Shown in pieces: positions 21,875 through 34,100 of a stretch of 64,000 nucleotides of DNA. The notes beneath the pieces were generated by a model. The model saw only the letters and a program-made list of their open reading frames with translations, was not told the origin of the DNA and searched no databases. The translations under genes and the position numbers were made by a program. Source of the DNA: Zingiber officinale (lineage: Eukaryota > Streptophyta > Magnoliopsida > Zingiberales > Zingiberaceae); assembly GCF_018446385.1 (NCBI RefSeq), contig NC_056001.1, positions 9,294,672-9,358,671 of the forward strand. Reading direction: 5' to 3'. Numbering within the stretch: the first letter of the stretch is position 1; every line of letters begins with the position of its first letter.

Positions 21875-23823
21875 TTTACCTCGATTCGAGGCGCCTTCCG
21901 AGCGGAGTTGGATTCTGCTCGGATCATCTCGATGTAGCATCGCCGAGCCACTAGCTGATCTCCCCGTACTTCTCCCACCTTGTCTTCGACGGGGAACTTT
22001 ATCTTCTGGTGGAAGGTTGAGACGACCGCCCGGAATTCGCTGAGCGCCGGTCGTCCCAAAATGACGTTGTAGGATGAGGGAGAGTCGACCACCACGAAGT
22101 TTATTGTCCTGGTCCTCCTGAGCGGCTCCTCTCCCAGCGAAGTAGCCAGCCGGATCTGTCCGACCGGCTGAATTTCGTTGCCCGTAAACCCGTAGAGCGG
22201 GGTCGTCATGGGCAGCAACTCGGCTCGATCAATTTGCAGCTGATCGAACGCCTTCTTGAATATGATGTTGACCGAGCTCCCTGTGTCAACAAATATGCGG
22301 TGAATAGTGTAATTTGCTATTACCGCTTTAATTAGCAGAGCGTCGTCGTGGGGCACTTCAACTCCTTCTAAGTCCCCGGGCCCGAAAATGACTTCCGGTC
22401 CACTTGGCCGCTCTTGGCTACAACCAACTGCGTGGATCTGGAGCTGCCGGACGCCCGCCTTTCTGGCTCGGTTGGAGTCTCCTCTGGTCGGCCCACCAGC
22501 AATGACGTTGATCTCGCCCCGGGAAGTATTGCTCATATTTTCCTCTTCCCGAGTGAACGGTCGGGACCGTTCTCTGGACGCTCGACGATTCTCCTGTCTC
22601 GGAGATCTGTGCCGATCGGGCGTCTGTTGATGTCGCCTCTCGGTGCGGGTCCGGTCAGTTTCATGGGTCCTTTGTCTCCGGTCGATGGAAGGAGACCGTC
22701 GTACGTCATTCCTGGGAACGGGATTAGCCACAAAGGGAAGACTTCGACAATCCCTCGTGTTGTGCGTATCCGTCCGGTGGAAGGAGCAGAACATAGGGGT
22801 CCATCTCTTCTTTGGCTTGTTCCGAGCGGCAGCTACTTCTTGCACTTGGGACCTCACCCGAGGGGAGCGGATTGCTTCGGCCCTTGGTCCTCTAGGCGGT
22901 TGATGAGCGGCATGCTGTCTCCGTTCGGCCTGAATAGGCGCCCTCTCAGTTGGAGTTTCCTTTTTCATGGCGGCTTGCGCTTCTTCCACGTTTATGTATT
23001 CGTTGGCCCGATGTAGCATGTGATCATAATCTCGGGGTGGCTTTCGGATGAGCGACCGGAAGAAGTCCCCATCCACTAGGCCTTGCGTGAAGGCATTCAT
23101 CATGGTCTCCGATGTGGCCGTTGGAATATCCATTGCCACCTTGTTGAACCGCTGGATGTAAGTTCGAAGCGATTCTCTTGGCTCTTGCTTGATGGCGAAC
23201 AAGCTGACACTTGTCTTTTGATAACGCCGACTGCTGGCGAAGTGTTGGAGGAAGGTCGTTCGGAAGTCCTTGAAGCTTGTGATGGATCCGTCCGGCAGCC
23301 TCCGAAACCACCGTTGAGCCGATCCCGAGAGAGTGGTAAGAAAAACTCGGCATTTTACTCCATCTGTGTATTGGTGGAGTGTAGCCGTGTTATCAAACTT
23401 ACCCAGATGATCATCCGGGTCTGTTGTTCCATTGTACTCGCCGATCGTCGGAGGCACGTAGTGCTTGGGCAGAGGATCTCGTAGAATAGCCTCCGAGAAT
23501 TGGCGATTGATCTGCTCGGGAGATGAGTCCGCTCGGGGGGCTTTCCCCTTTTTGTCATCTCGCCTAGGCATCTCGTCTGAAGAAGATCCTCTATCTCTTC
23601 GAGCTGGTGGGGCTTCAGGGGTGCGAAATAAGGCTCGATGGAATGCGACAGTGGCTGGAGGTGCTTCCGCTCGGTCACCCGACGCAGATGTTGCTTGTTG
23701 CTCTGGCCGCTCGGCTGTTGCTTTCTGTTTTTGCTCCACAATCTTGGCGGCCCTCATCTCGACCAAAGCGTCGAGTTCTTCTGTTGAAAGCGCCACCGTG
23801 TGTTGTCGTCCAGCCTCGTCCAT
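21875..23823 (-). pseudogene. Tat gag and aspartic protease
   Basis: The frame starts MDEAGRQ about 27 bases beyond the primer site. It has a retrotransposon gag core (about residues 115-265, with RDPLPKHYVPPTIGEYNG and AQRWFRRLPDGSITSFKDF). A basic linker with a Cys/His cluster CSFHRTDTHNTRDCRSL follows, and then an aspartic protease (FVDTGSSVNIIF ... YNVILGRPAL). The native sequence ends at the target duplication; codons to the left, down to 21787, are read from the solo LTR. The polyprotein would build the virus-like particle and process itself. It is now cut from pol and counts as broken. Confidence 0.92.
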
Positions 23824-23849
23824 CGTTTCCGTTCGGATGCAGGTGCGTT

Positions 23850-23865
23850 CCCACAGACGGCGCCA
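23850..23865 (-). other. Primer-binding site of the Tat element
   Basis: On the minus strand TGGCGCCGTCTGTGGG follows the 5' LTR after three bases. It starts with the TGG that pairs with a tRNA 3' CCA. I do not name the tRNA without a search. Confidence 0.8.
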
Positions 23866-23868
23866 AAT

Positions 23869-24568
23869 TGATCCTGTCCGAATCAGAAGTCAACGGACGC
23901 TGGGGACGTGGCGCTCCTTGCTGGACCCCTAGTGCTCCGGCGAACCTGCAACAAACCGAGCCGGGAGGGGTGTCCCGGCGACGGCCCTCCGACGCTCAAG
24001 TCAGGCGAGGAATAACAAAGAGGTGGCTTCAGAGATTAAGACCCGCGTACCTCCGATGAAGAAATGGAGGCCTTATATAGACCTCTCGAAGGAGCCTGGG
24101 CGCGCCAATCAAAGCAATCACCTGCTTTCGACCATGCTCAGGTATGAGTTTGTCAGAAGGGCATCCATAAGGCCATACCGCTACTGTATCAACCTCTCCA
24201 TGATGTGACGGCGAGATCCTCTCTCGTGCACTCTTGTGTACGGCGTAATCATCAGACATGTCTTTGCTGACATCCCATATCCTGAGCCAAATGAATAGGC
24301 CGCTCGGCTAATCTTTGTATCCTCGCCCTTATCCTGGCCGAGCGGACCACCCGCTCGGCCCTTCGGTCCCAGCCGGGCGGACACCCGCTCGGCCATTCAG
24401 TCTTCCCGCCTTGGCGTCGGAAACTCAAGCCCATGGCTGGGTTATCTTTGGCTCCGCTCGGACCTACTCAACTGCTCGGCGCGGCCATTAATCGCTTAGT
24501 CAGCCCTCCATCTGTCCTCAAGCTGAGACCCTTCAGAAAGTGGGTCCCCCATTCTTACCGCCGGATCA
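23869..24568 (-). repeat. Right LTR (5' LTR) of the Tat element
   Basis: This copy begins TGATCCTGTCCG and ends CGCCGGATCA on the plus strand and matches the left LTR. On the minus strand a CTATATAAGG TATA box lies near 24071-24080 and would drive the genomic RNA. A TA-dinucleotide run follows directly. Confidence 0.93.
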
Positions 24569-25162
24569 TATATATATATATATATATTTTTGTTTATGGA
24601 GAATTGCACGGCAATTACTTTGACGATTCTTCATAGACAGCTCATCAACTATCATGATTTAATAGAATAAGTAACAACCATGATTCGATATAATACGTAG
24701 GCGGCATCTATAAACCATTATTAATAGAAGGTCATATTATTCTTATTCCCCATCAACTAATTGATTTTTTTTATTGATTTTATTTTCACATGCTTACAAG
24801 TTGTCTGTTGACGGATTTTTATAATCATACCTCGATGATGGTTTACGCCCATTTAATAAGCACCGAATGAAATAATTATACTCTGACAACGTAAATGATG
24901 AGTCACCATTTTGGATCGTCTTACTAATGAAATTGATCTACTAAGTAAGAGATGTTTTCCTAAATTACAAACCAAATACAAGACTAACACACGCTTGTGA
25001 AAAGTATACGAGGACAATGTAGGGGAAAACATAAAAAAATAAATAAAAAGCTGTAATTTCATTAAATATAAAGATACAACACAGAACTGGAGCAAAATTT
25101 TAAACTAATCGAAATCTAGGAACATGGGTACAATAATTTGGATAAGAGGTTACTAAGAAAAT
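24569..25162. other. Spacer with (TA)n run and NAT10 3' flank
   Basis: A (TA) run of about 20 bases starts at the LTR edge. The rest is AT-rich spacer and the presumed 3' untranslated region and polyadenylation area of the minus-strand NAT10 gene. No other gene is supported. Confidence 0.5.
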
Positions 25163-28100
25163 CTATATTCTCTTCTTTTTATTCGATCTTGATTTGTCAC
25201 CATGTTTCCCTTTCCTCTTGCCCTTATCCCTCTTATCAGATGTATGATCGCTGTGGGCGTTCCACTTCCTATTAGATTTAACACTAAGGATGCCGCTAGA
25301 TGAAACCTTAGTTCCATTTTCAAGAGCCTTATCAAATTCCCCTTCTTCGTCTGCAATAGCATATTGCTGCAAGTATTCTGGATCCAAAACTACATCACTT
25401 TCAGCCTTCATTTTTTCCTGAAATGTCCGATATTTTTTTAAGCAAAGATGTCAAGATAAGAGTCATCTTGTTGCGAGAGCATACTCACCCTAACCTCCTT
25501 GGCTGCCTCATTGAGTTCTTCATCCACAGACTTGCTGTGAGGAGCCATGTCAATCTGGGGTATGGATTGAAACATGCGAATGTTAAGAGTGCAGCAATCT
25601 TAATCAACATCCAAGGGTTTTAATTTCTCCACAAAGCATTATTATATAAGAAAGACAGTATAGCATAAAACAACAGAACAGGACTACCACTATGGTAAAA
25701 CCAAAGCAGATTGGTCCAAGTATAGCACAGCTGCAGCAGTATTTGCATTTCCTGAACTGGTTTTTCATTTCTACTTCCCGTATAGCATTTTTTGTGAATT
25801 GCATATGAACTGATGATGAACATCAGTATTCTCCGTAAGATAACACTAGGCGATAACTCAAAAATGATAAGAACTCACAATTAGATGCAGCATCCCTTTG
25901 AAATGCAAATTTCTACAGCAACTCTAACCCAACAATCAAATTTGTGTAAAATGATCATGTTGCCCCTACTTGAGCTTTAACCACCAGACGAGTTTGCTAT
26001 ATGAATCCCTTTACGTCATTGAGTTCTATTTTCAATTATATCATCATCTATATTTAAATAAATTTAATTTGATTAAATTTAAATTTAAATTTGACCTTGT
26101 TAAGTAAGAATCGAGTAAAAACAAAATTTTCATGGATTGAAATTTAATGATCAGGGCAAGATTTTTTTTTTCATTTATGGTTGGTTTATATATTTCCATA
26201 GTCTTCAGCATTAGTAAAAGTTGATTTCGTTTTTTCAAATTTCTTCATTGTTCATTTTAGAACTGAAACTAATTGATAATTGGTCTCTGATGAAATTTTT
26301 AGTAAAAAAATAATTCATTTTCATTCTAATTCCTTTCAAGGTTTTCACAGATAATTTTAGAAAAAGGCTGTGAAATGAAGATTATTTATTACCTTGAGGC
26401 GCGGAAGAGTCTCATCAGTTTCCTTGGTTGCTGTCTTATAAAGATAATTGTAAAACTTCTTCATCACTTTAATGAACAAAGATAGTATTTGCTCTCTTTC
26501 TAGCTTCATTTCTTCCTGTTAGAAAGGTGAAGAAGGACAAAAGAGAAATAAATGATAGCTTATATGCCAGAAATTTTTATCTGCATGCCAATCATTTTGA
26601 AGAGCTGACCTTGATATCTCCAACATCTTTGTTCTGCAATCCCAAGCAGAATAACACAGAAGCTTGGACAGGAGACAACGTGACAGGAATCTTGTCTTGG
26701 AAATACTTACGCGCAAGGATAGGCAATAGATCTAAAATCTATGCAAAGTGGCATCAACCATTTTAGAGATTCAGCAGATGTATTGTTCTTATCAATCATG
26801 CAATATATGAGAATAAAACAAAGAAAGAACAGAACAGCAACTAAACATTCTTTAGAGAATTTTTAGACAATTGGCAAAAATCTCCAGTTATTGTCCAAAG
26901 GCTAAGCAGGGCCAAATTTTTAGGCTGACTCTAAATCATGTATACCAAGAACTACAAACTAGATGCATACAATCCAATTAGAAAAGGAACACATTCTCTG
27001 TCCAAGATTACAAAAACGTGTAACATAACCAAAAATTGGGCAAGATAATTAAACTGAAAGACTTTAAGGTACAAGATAAGGATATTGTGATGAATGTTAG
27101 CACAAGAGAAGGACAATAAATATTCAACTGTAACAATTAAGGGAGAATTTATTTTCTCCTGTCCCAAGAAAACAACACCAATGAATTCAGATATGATAAA
27201 AGTGAGAAGAAAACTAGAGACAGTTTATCAGACAATGATTTTATACTAATTAGAGCTCACAAATAAAAAAAAATTTCACAGCACCTCAGAAGGTTGTGGA
27301 ATTATGGCTTATTGAAGATAATCATTGGATTAAGAGATAATGCCGGGACAAAATTTAGTAATATGACTTTGTATATTGTTTATTGTCCAAAAAACTCTTA
27401 CCATATGATAGTCAACACAATTATTTGTGTATGCTTCAAGTCGTTTCATATCATGAGGGGACAATAATTCCTCCAATCCGTTAATGCAACCATTAGAGAT
27501 AGGCAAGTCATGTTCATGCTCTGCAAAATGTATCTTTGATGCCAAAATGCTAGACAACAACAACAAAGGGCAATCATAATAAGAAATGGTCAAAGGTCCA
27601 GCTGTAATTGGAAAAAATGTAAACATATTAACTCACCTCATTGAGAGTTTATAATCAAGTTTTTGAAATGTGGTACTCAAAAGTCGTAAAAACCGCTGCC
27701 TGAAATCTAGTCGCAATGTAGCATAATGAAAATATTTAATGTTTGAACAAGACCTAATAGATTATGTTAGCGTACAACTTTTTAGCATCTCACCCTGATA
27801 GAAAGGTTCAAAAAAACCATGCTCATTTGACTCATTGACTTCAATATCATCATTGTTAAATGGCTTCACTAACATGCATGTGTGCTCACCAGTGACAGGA
27901 CTCTAATTTTACAGGGGAAAAAGTAAACAAATCAATAGAGAAATAGCATTTGGACGAACAAAAATGTGGAAAATGAAAGATGTAAGATCATAACTGGAAT
28001 GTGGCCAATGTAGAATGGGAAAAAATTGTGCTTTCTCCAAAAGCGGAAAAGGTCGAGTGTAAGTCCAAAAGACACACCCATGAAGTGAAGTTTTTCTGGA

Positions 28101-31100
28101 TGTCGCTCACGAAGATGAACCAGAAGAGGTGGAAGATTAGTTCTGGGCACAATTTTTTCTTCTAGCAAGGACACCTGAAGAAACAGCAAATTCAATGAAG
28201 AGTCTAGAAACCTGTCAATAAGCAGAACAACAAAATGACAGGATAGAAAAAACAATTATATGATTGCTAGTCCAATAAAAACCAAAATTTTAAGTACTTT
28301 AATTTCCATGCATAGCTAATTCATCAGCAGTCAGAACTAAAGGAAGGTATTGCATAGAGTTATGACTAAAAGGTAGGAAGATTCTGCATTAGAAAATTAA
28401 ATGAAGCAATTAGTATAAAATACAACCTTCTCTGCAACTTCAGTGACTTTCACTTCAGACTCCTCAGCCGGTTCAACATCTTCCTCAGCAAAATGTGTCA
28501 ATTGTCCTTCATAATATCTGAGCATACAAAATAATTCGAAACTAAAATATCTCTACTATTATCAAATTAAAAAATAATAAAATGCAGACAACAACAGAAA
28601 AAATCTAGTACTATCTGGATAAAATAGAATTGCCTTTATCATTTATTCCATAAAACATACTGAACACCTAGAAATACTTAGTAACTTGTAAATATAGCAT
28701 TATAGGGCAAAGAACTTGCATGTAGAAAATTCAAATTAGAAAGAAAAGAATGTTTTCATATGCATCAGGTATATCTGGAATGTATCCTCGAGTCAATAAA
28801 ATGAGAATGCATTCAGAGAAAAATGGATAATTTCAAGGGGAAAAACTGATCCAGTGAAACAAACAAGATCATGGTCTAAATTTCAATTTTATAATATTTC
28901 TACATGATTTAACACACATGCATATATATATTATTTTACTATTTCATACAAGTCTAACTTATTTTGCCTGAGACTTTTGTTACCAAGTTATTGCAATACA
29001 TGCAATCTAATAATTTTCATTCATTGAATCCAATAATACAATTCAAAGCTTAAAATCTGATTCCAATCCAAGGTTTTGGTTTCCAGCCTGAACAAAACAG
29101 TTTTGACTGTGCAGATAAATGGTGCTGGTCATTCCGACAAGCAAGAGAAAGGGAAAGAAGAGGAGGAAGAAGACTTGTAGCAGAATAGGAGGAAGATTAC
29201 TTGGAGGATGCATTGACATTGGAGGCATTCTCACAAGGCATTACCAACATAGGAGACCTCATGAGGTGTCACCTGCGCTAGTGATCTTCTTGTGAGCCAT
29301 TGCCAGAGTCGGAGACCTTCTCGTGAGACGTGAGGTGTCAATTGCACTAGAGACCTTGCAAGGCATCATCGGCGCTGGAGATCTTCTCACAAATGACAAC
29401 ATGCCTTGAATCTGCATGGAAGTCATGTGTAGATGAATCCGAAACACACAAATTGCCTTTAAGTCTCCACAGAAGAGGATCTACATTTCTGAGAGCTCAT
29501 GAATTCACTTTTCACTCCTTGCAAATGATGCAATCCACTTGCAGAAAACACAGGAGCTTGCAATTCACTTTTCATTCCTAATGGAAGATGTTGGAAAGCA
29601 CAAATCCAATCATGGAAGACGCACACTAGGGTTTCAGGAGATCGTGAATCGCCTTATGTTCCTTGCGAAGACGCTTGCAGCTTACCAATCAACTCTCACG
29701 TCTGTTCCACTAGTCTACTTGTGTACCAGGTACATAAGATCTTATCGTGTGTTGGTCAGTGTCAATGGGTGGAACAGAATAATTAACTGTGCAGACTAGC
29801 CCAGAACATTATTTAAAACCTCGATACACTTATCTACTTAAAAATTCTAGTTTTGTCTCATAGAGCTGTAAGTTGGTTAAGCAGAAAAGTGAACTTTTAC
29901 TCAAGGAACGGACAATGAACATGAGACAACTGTATCTGACCATATCAGAGAAATAGGCTCAATCTCTACTATCTATAGCCTGTTGGCATGGTCATACCTG
30001 CGGTTCATTTACCAATCCCTTAAAAGGCTTCTTATTTAGACAAGTTGATTAAAATGTGTGATGATATGGTATGTGGGAAAAGTGAAGCTAATCACAAAAG
30101 TAGAATGGTTTTAACAAGAACATCCAATCAAAAAAGCAGAGAATTGTGTTAATCATGATAGTGCATCAAAGAACAAGACACATACCTTGACAATAGTTCC
30201 ACTGCAGTAGAGCCATATCCGAGCTATAAGAAACAGCATAATAATATTTTAAAACACAGGAATGTGCTTGAAATGATAAAGCAAAAAAGTGACCTAAATT
30301 TTACCCTCAAGGCACTTGGATGAACTGCAATCCTCACAATTCTAACTCCAGATAGTGTTGGAAAGACATTGTCTTGAAATTGTTCACAAAATTTCCAAGG
30401 TATCTGATCACCGAAAGGTTGGCGACCTTCACTTAGACTTTTAATTGCCGACTTGCGTGATATTTGTCCTTCAAGGCAAACCTGAAAATTGGCATAAACA
30501 TGGCAAATATATTAAAATGAAAAAAAATAGAATATACTTGTCAACATATTTTTTCAGTCATGAATGTGAACCAAATTTTAACAGTTGGAGGGGAATTGCA
30601 GTTCTCTCATTATCACTTAAACCAACTAGGGGAAATGCATACTACACAAACTTAATAGAGCTTAGCTTATTCAAACTTCTTTAAATTATCAACCTTAACT
30701 TCAATTCTACTTGATGTTTAATAGCTAGACACATACACAGAAATTGGTAAACCTTTGAACCATATATAGACTACTTTGACAAACATAAAAGAGCGTGAAA
30801 GTTTGATATCTGTACATCATGAACTCTACGGAAAAAATAAATAAATAAAAAGAAAAGCAACAAAAATAGTGCTCGTGCTTTAAAAATCCCAGCAAGAGTC
30901 TTGAGCAGGTATGAAATGTCGTTCTGTGCAGGATGACACAAACGATTTTTACCGTTCCGCCGAGCGGCCGAAACCAACACGGGAGGCGTCCCCGTCTCGG
31001 TGGCGCCGGAGTAGACGCGGGACGCCTCCGTCGGTGCCGGAGGAGACGCGGGACGCCTCCATCGGCGTCGGAGGAGACGCGGGACAGCTCCGGCGGCATC

Positions 31101-34100
31101 CCGCAACGCCTTCCGCACCAAAGGCGTCGTGCGCGACGCCTTCAACGGCGCCAAAAGCGTCCGACAAGGTAAATTCCAGCGCCGCCGAACACCCCCTGCG
31201 GGATCACCTGCGATGATCGCGGGCAATCTCGCATACGCAGGTTTTTTTTTCTTTTTTAATAATTATTTATTTTATTTAATTAATTTAAACAATTTGAGGA
31301 TGTGTAATATTTCGAAGAGGCTTTTATAAACCCTAATTAAATTATCCGAATAAAATATATTTAAAATTAAAATAAATTAAATAAATTTTATTAATTAATA
31401 TTCTGAAAAAATAATGTTTAAAATTCATTTAAAAATTTTAAAAAATATATAATAATTCTTATTTATATTCTAATATATTTTTTATTATTTTAAATTTCAT
31501 TTAAATTTTTTAACAAATTCTAAAAAAAATTTAAAAACTTTTTTAAAAAAATCTAATAAATTATATTTATATTCTGATATTTTTTTATTTTTTTATTTGA
31601 TATTTTTTACTATTTAAAATATATATTATTTAATTAATAATTAATTAAATGAATAAATAGTTAATTTATATAATAATAATAATTATTATTATTATTATTA
31701 TAGATACTTCCATTTTAATTTGAATTATTGATATATCAATTCTATTTAAATAAAACTATTTTTAATTATTTTTTCTTACAATATTAAATGAGAACTTATA
31801 ATAAATCAATATAAAACTTATTTTTATATACACAATAAACATATTTATCTTATAATTACTATAGATAAATAAAAAATACCGAAACTGTATCGGCACGGCA
31901 TGATACGATACCGAAACCGTATTGTTCCGGTCTGAGAACGAAACCTCGGCACAGGTCGAAATTTTAAACCTTGGTCTTGAGAATTTTTCCACTTCAACCC
32001 ACAAGGATATATTAGAATTGCCCAAAAATTGTTGGCAAGGTTGCCTCACAATAGATGAGTTCAATGCCCGAACAAATAGAACATCTCATTGGTATACCTA
32101 ACTTAATAAGTATGGTCAAGATTACAGTCAAATCCAGGAGTTCAATTTGTTTCCCCCTTTTAACTAGAAAAAAATTCAATCATGCATGGAGAAAGGAAAA
32201 AAACCTGAACAACACACAAAATATCTGGAAGAGTATTTTTTGATTCATCAACTGGACCTGCGATATTTATAGAGAGATTCAGCAAACAGATAAAATGCTA
32301 GGCTGCTATAAAGAATTATAGCATAGCTAAGAAATAAAATACCAAGCAACACAAACAAGTGATGGGATGGCGCGTCAGCCATCAATTGTAAGTCATTAGG
32401 TGAATTTTTGTAGTGAGAAGCAACATAAAGGGCCATCATGCGCTGTAAAGTAAATGAAAAAATTAGTAAAATTTAAGCATATAATGGAATGCAAGCACAA
32501 ATTTAACCAATAAAGGTACCTGTAAAAATATCTCACTCTCCTTGTGATATGAGAAAAGTGTATCTCGGTTGACATAGTAAAGGTCACATTCACTTGGATG
32601 TGGAAGTCTAGACAATAAAAGATCATTTAGAGAATGACCTGAAAAACAATTCTTTACTTTTCATCAAGAATACTAACCTAGTGATATTTGGAATGTAATT
32701 TGCAACATCCAAGCAAAGTAATTCATTAAGCCAAGATTCAATTGGATCCCCAGTAGCATATCTGATAGACTCGTGCAATTCAATCTTCTTGAAAAGCCTA
32801 CCTGTATTTGGAGATGGCAAATCAATATTCATGGAGAAATAGATTAAACGATGTACAATACTTCTAAATACATGGCAACTTAAATTTGGTAGTATGCTAA
32901 TCACACATAATACAATAGACCCAATGTGGTTCGACCCTTCAATGAGACCCTGCATTGGCAAAAGCTTCGCACACAAGCTGCCCTTCTAAAATAGATAGAA
33001 GAGATGCATCAATGAGGAATGCATGTCCAAATCATATGCAAAAGAGGTATCCATCAATTAAAATGTCAAGAATGAGCCATATTTATGAAAATATATAAAA
33101 AAATTTGCATCCTGATTCTACCATAAAGGGATCTGGTATAGTATTAATGAAGAAAACAATTCCATGAATATTATAAGGAAAATGCCTTTGAAAAAATGCA
33201 GCACAAGGTCTCTGCATAACCATTTCAGCAACATTCAATGAAATACTTCAGCAGATCTATCCCTTATTGGTACTTAATATATCAAATAAATTAACAAATT
33301 GGATAAAATAAATTCATGTGTTAACTTTTTATGCATTACTTGTTTAAACAATTAAATGTGGCTTGCATCATAAAGAAAAAGGCTAAAGTAGTTAAATCAG
33401 CATTGAAGACAACATGCAATACCCCCATGTTCCAAGAATGGTATATATTTTCACCATTTAAACAAAAAATAATATTCCATTATTTATTTCTCAAAACTAA
33501 ATCTGAAAAGAAAAACACAGTTCATTCAGATTTTATAAAAAGAATATCCCATGATTCTTGTTGCAGTAGTTTGATCTAATAAAGAAAAACAATCCAAAGT
33601 TTATAAGATTCAGACAAAAGTAGAAAACAATGCATTTACCAGTATGAGATTCGTCACCATTTTGTGCACTCATTTGGCTCTGTGATTCCAATTGCTGGAG
33701 TAGCTTCAATGATAAAGAACGACCAGTGCCTTCATAGCTTAAACAACAAATATAGATAAAACAGAAAATTGTTGGGTCAAGATCTTGTAAACATTTATAA
33801 ATGTATTAATTGATACTACTTGATGGTGGACAACAGGCATGGAAACTGAAATTAAAGCCTCAGTGGCTGGAAAAACTTAGAATACCATGCTTATATCTAC
33901 ACAGACAGGGAAGGAATAAATATACATAAAAAGATGAATCATACCCATTGACAGTTGATGATAGAAAGACAAGATAAGGCCCAAGCAAGGACTTCACAAC
34001 TGGTAGTGGAATAGCAGCAGCTTCATCAACAACTAGGAGCTCAACTTGAGAAAGTTTCCCATGGTCCTGTGGTCTAAGGTACTGTAAGGAAAAACCAACT

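Larger units (their letters stand above)
9813..24568 (-). mobile_element. Tat-lineage Ty3/Gypsy LTR retrotransposon with an antisense gene
   Basis: This is a complete element on the minus strand, about 14.8 kb long including a 2.56-kb later insertion. It has two LTRs with TGATCC...GGATCA ends. Its order, read on the minus strand, is LTR, primer site, gag, protease, RT, RNase H, second (archaeal-type) RNase H, integrase, two minisatellites, an opposite-strand spliced ORF, polypurine tract and LTR. The second RNase H and the extra antisense ORF are hallmarks of the Tat group (Retand, Grande, Ogre relatives). The flanks are GGTAT and TATAT, a weak target duplication probably blurred by the adjoining TA repeat. 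The LTRs differ by roughly 5% by eye over the first 150 bases, so insertion is fairly recent. gag-pol is now broken by a solo LTR and a frameshift. Confidence 0.93.

Noticed and set aside
30725-31226. Arg/Ala-rich ORFs in NAT10 intron 15
   Set aside because: They fall in the GC-rich repeat of a hAT-like element and have no domain.
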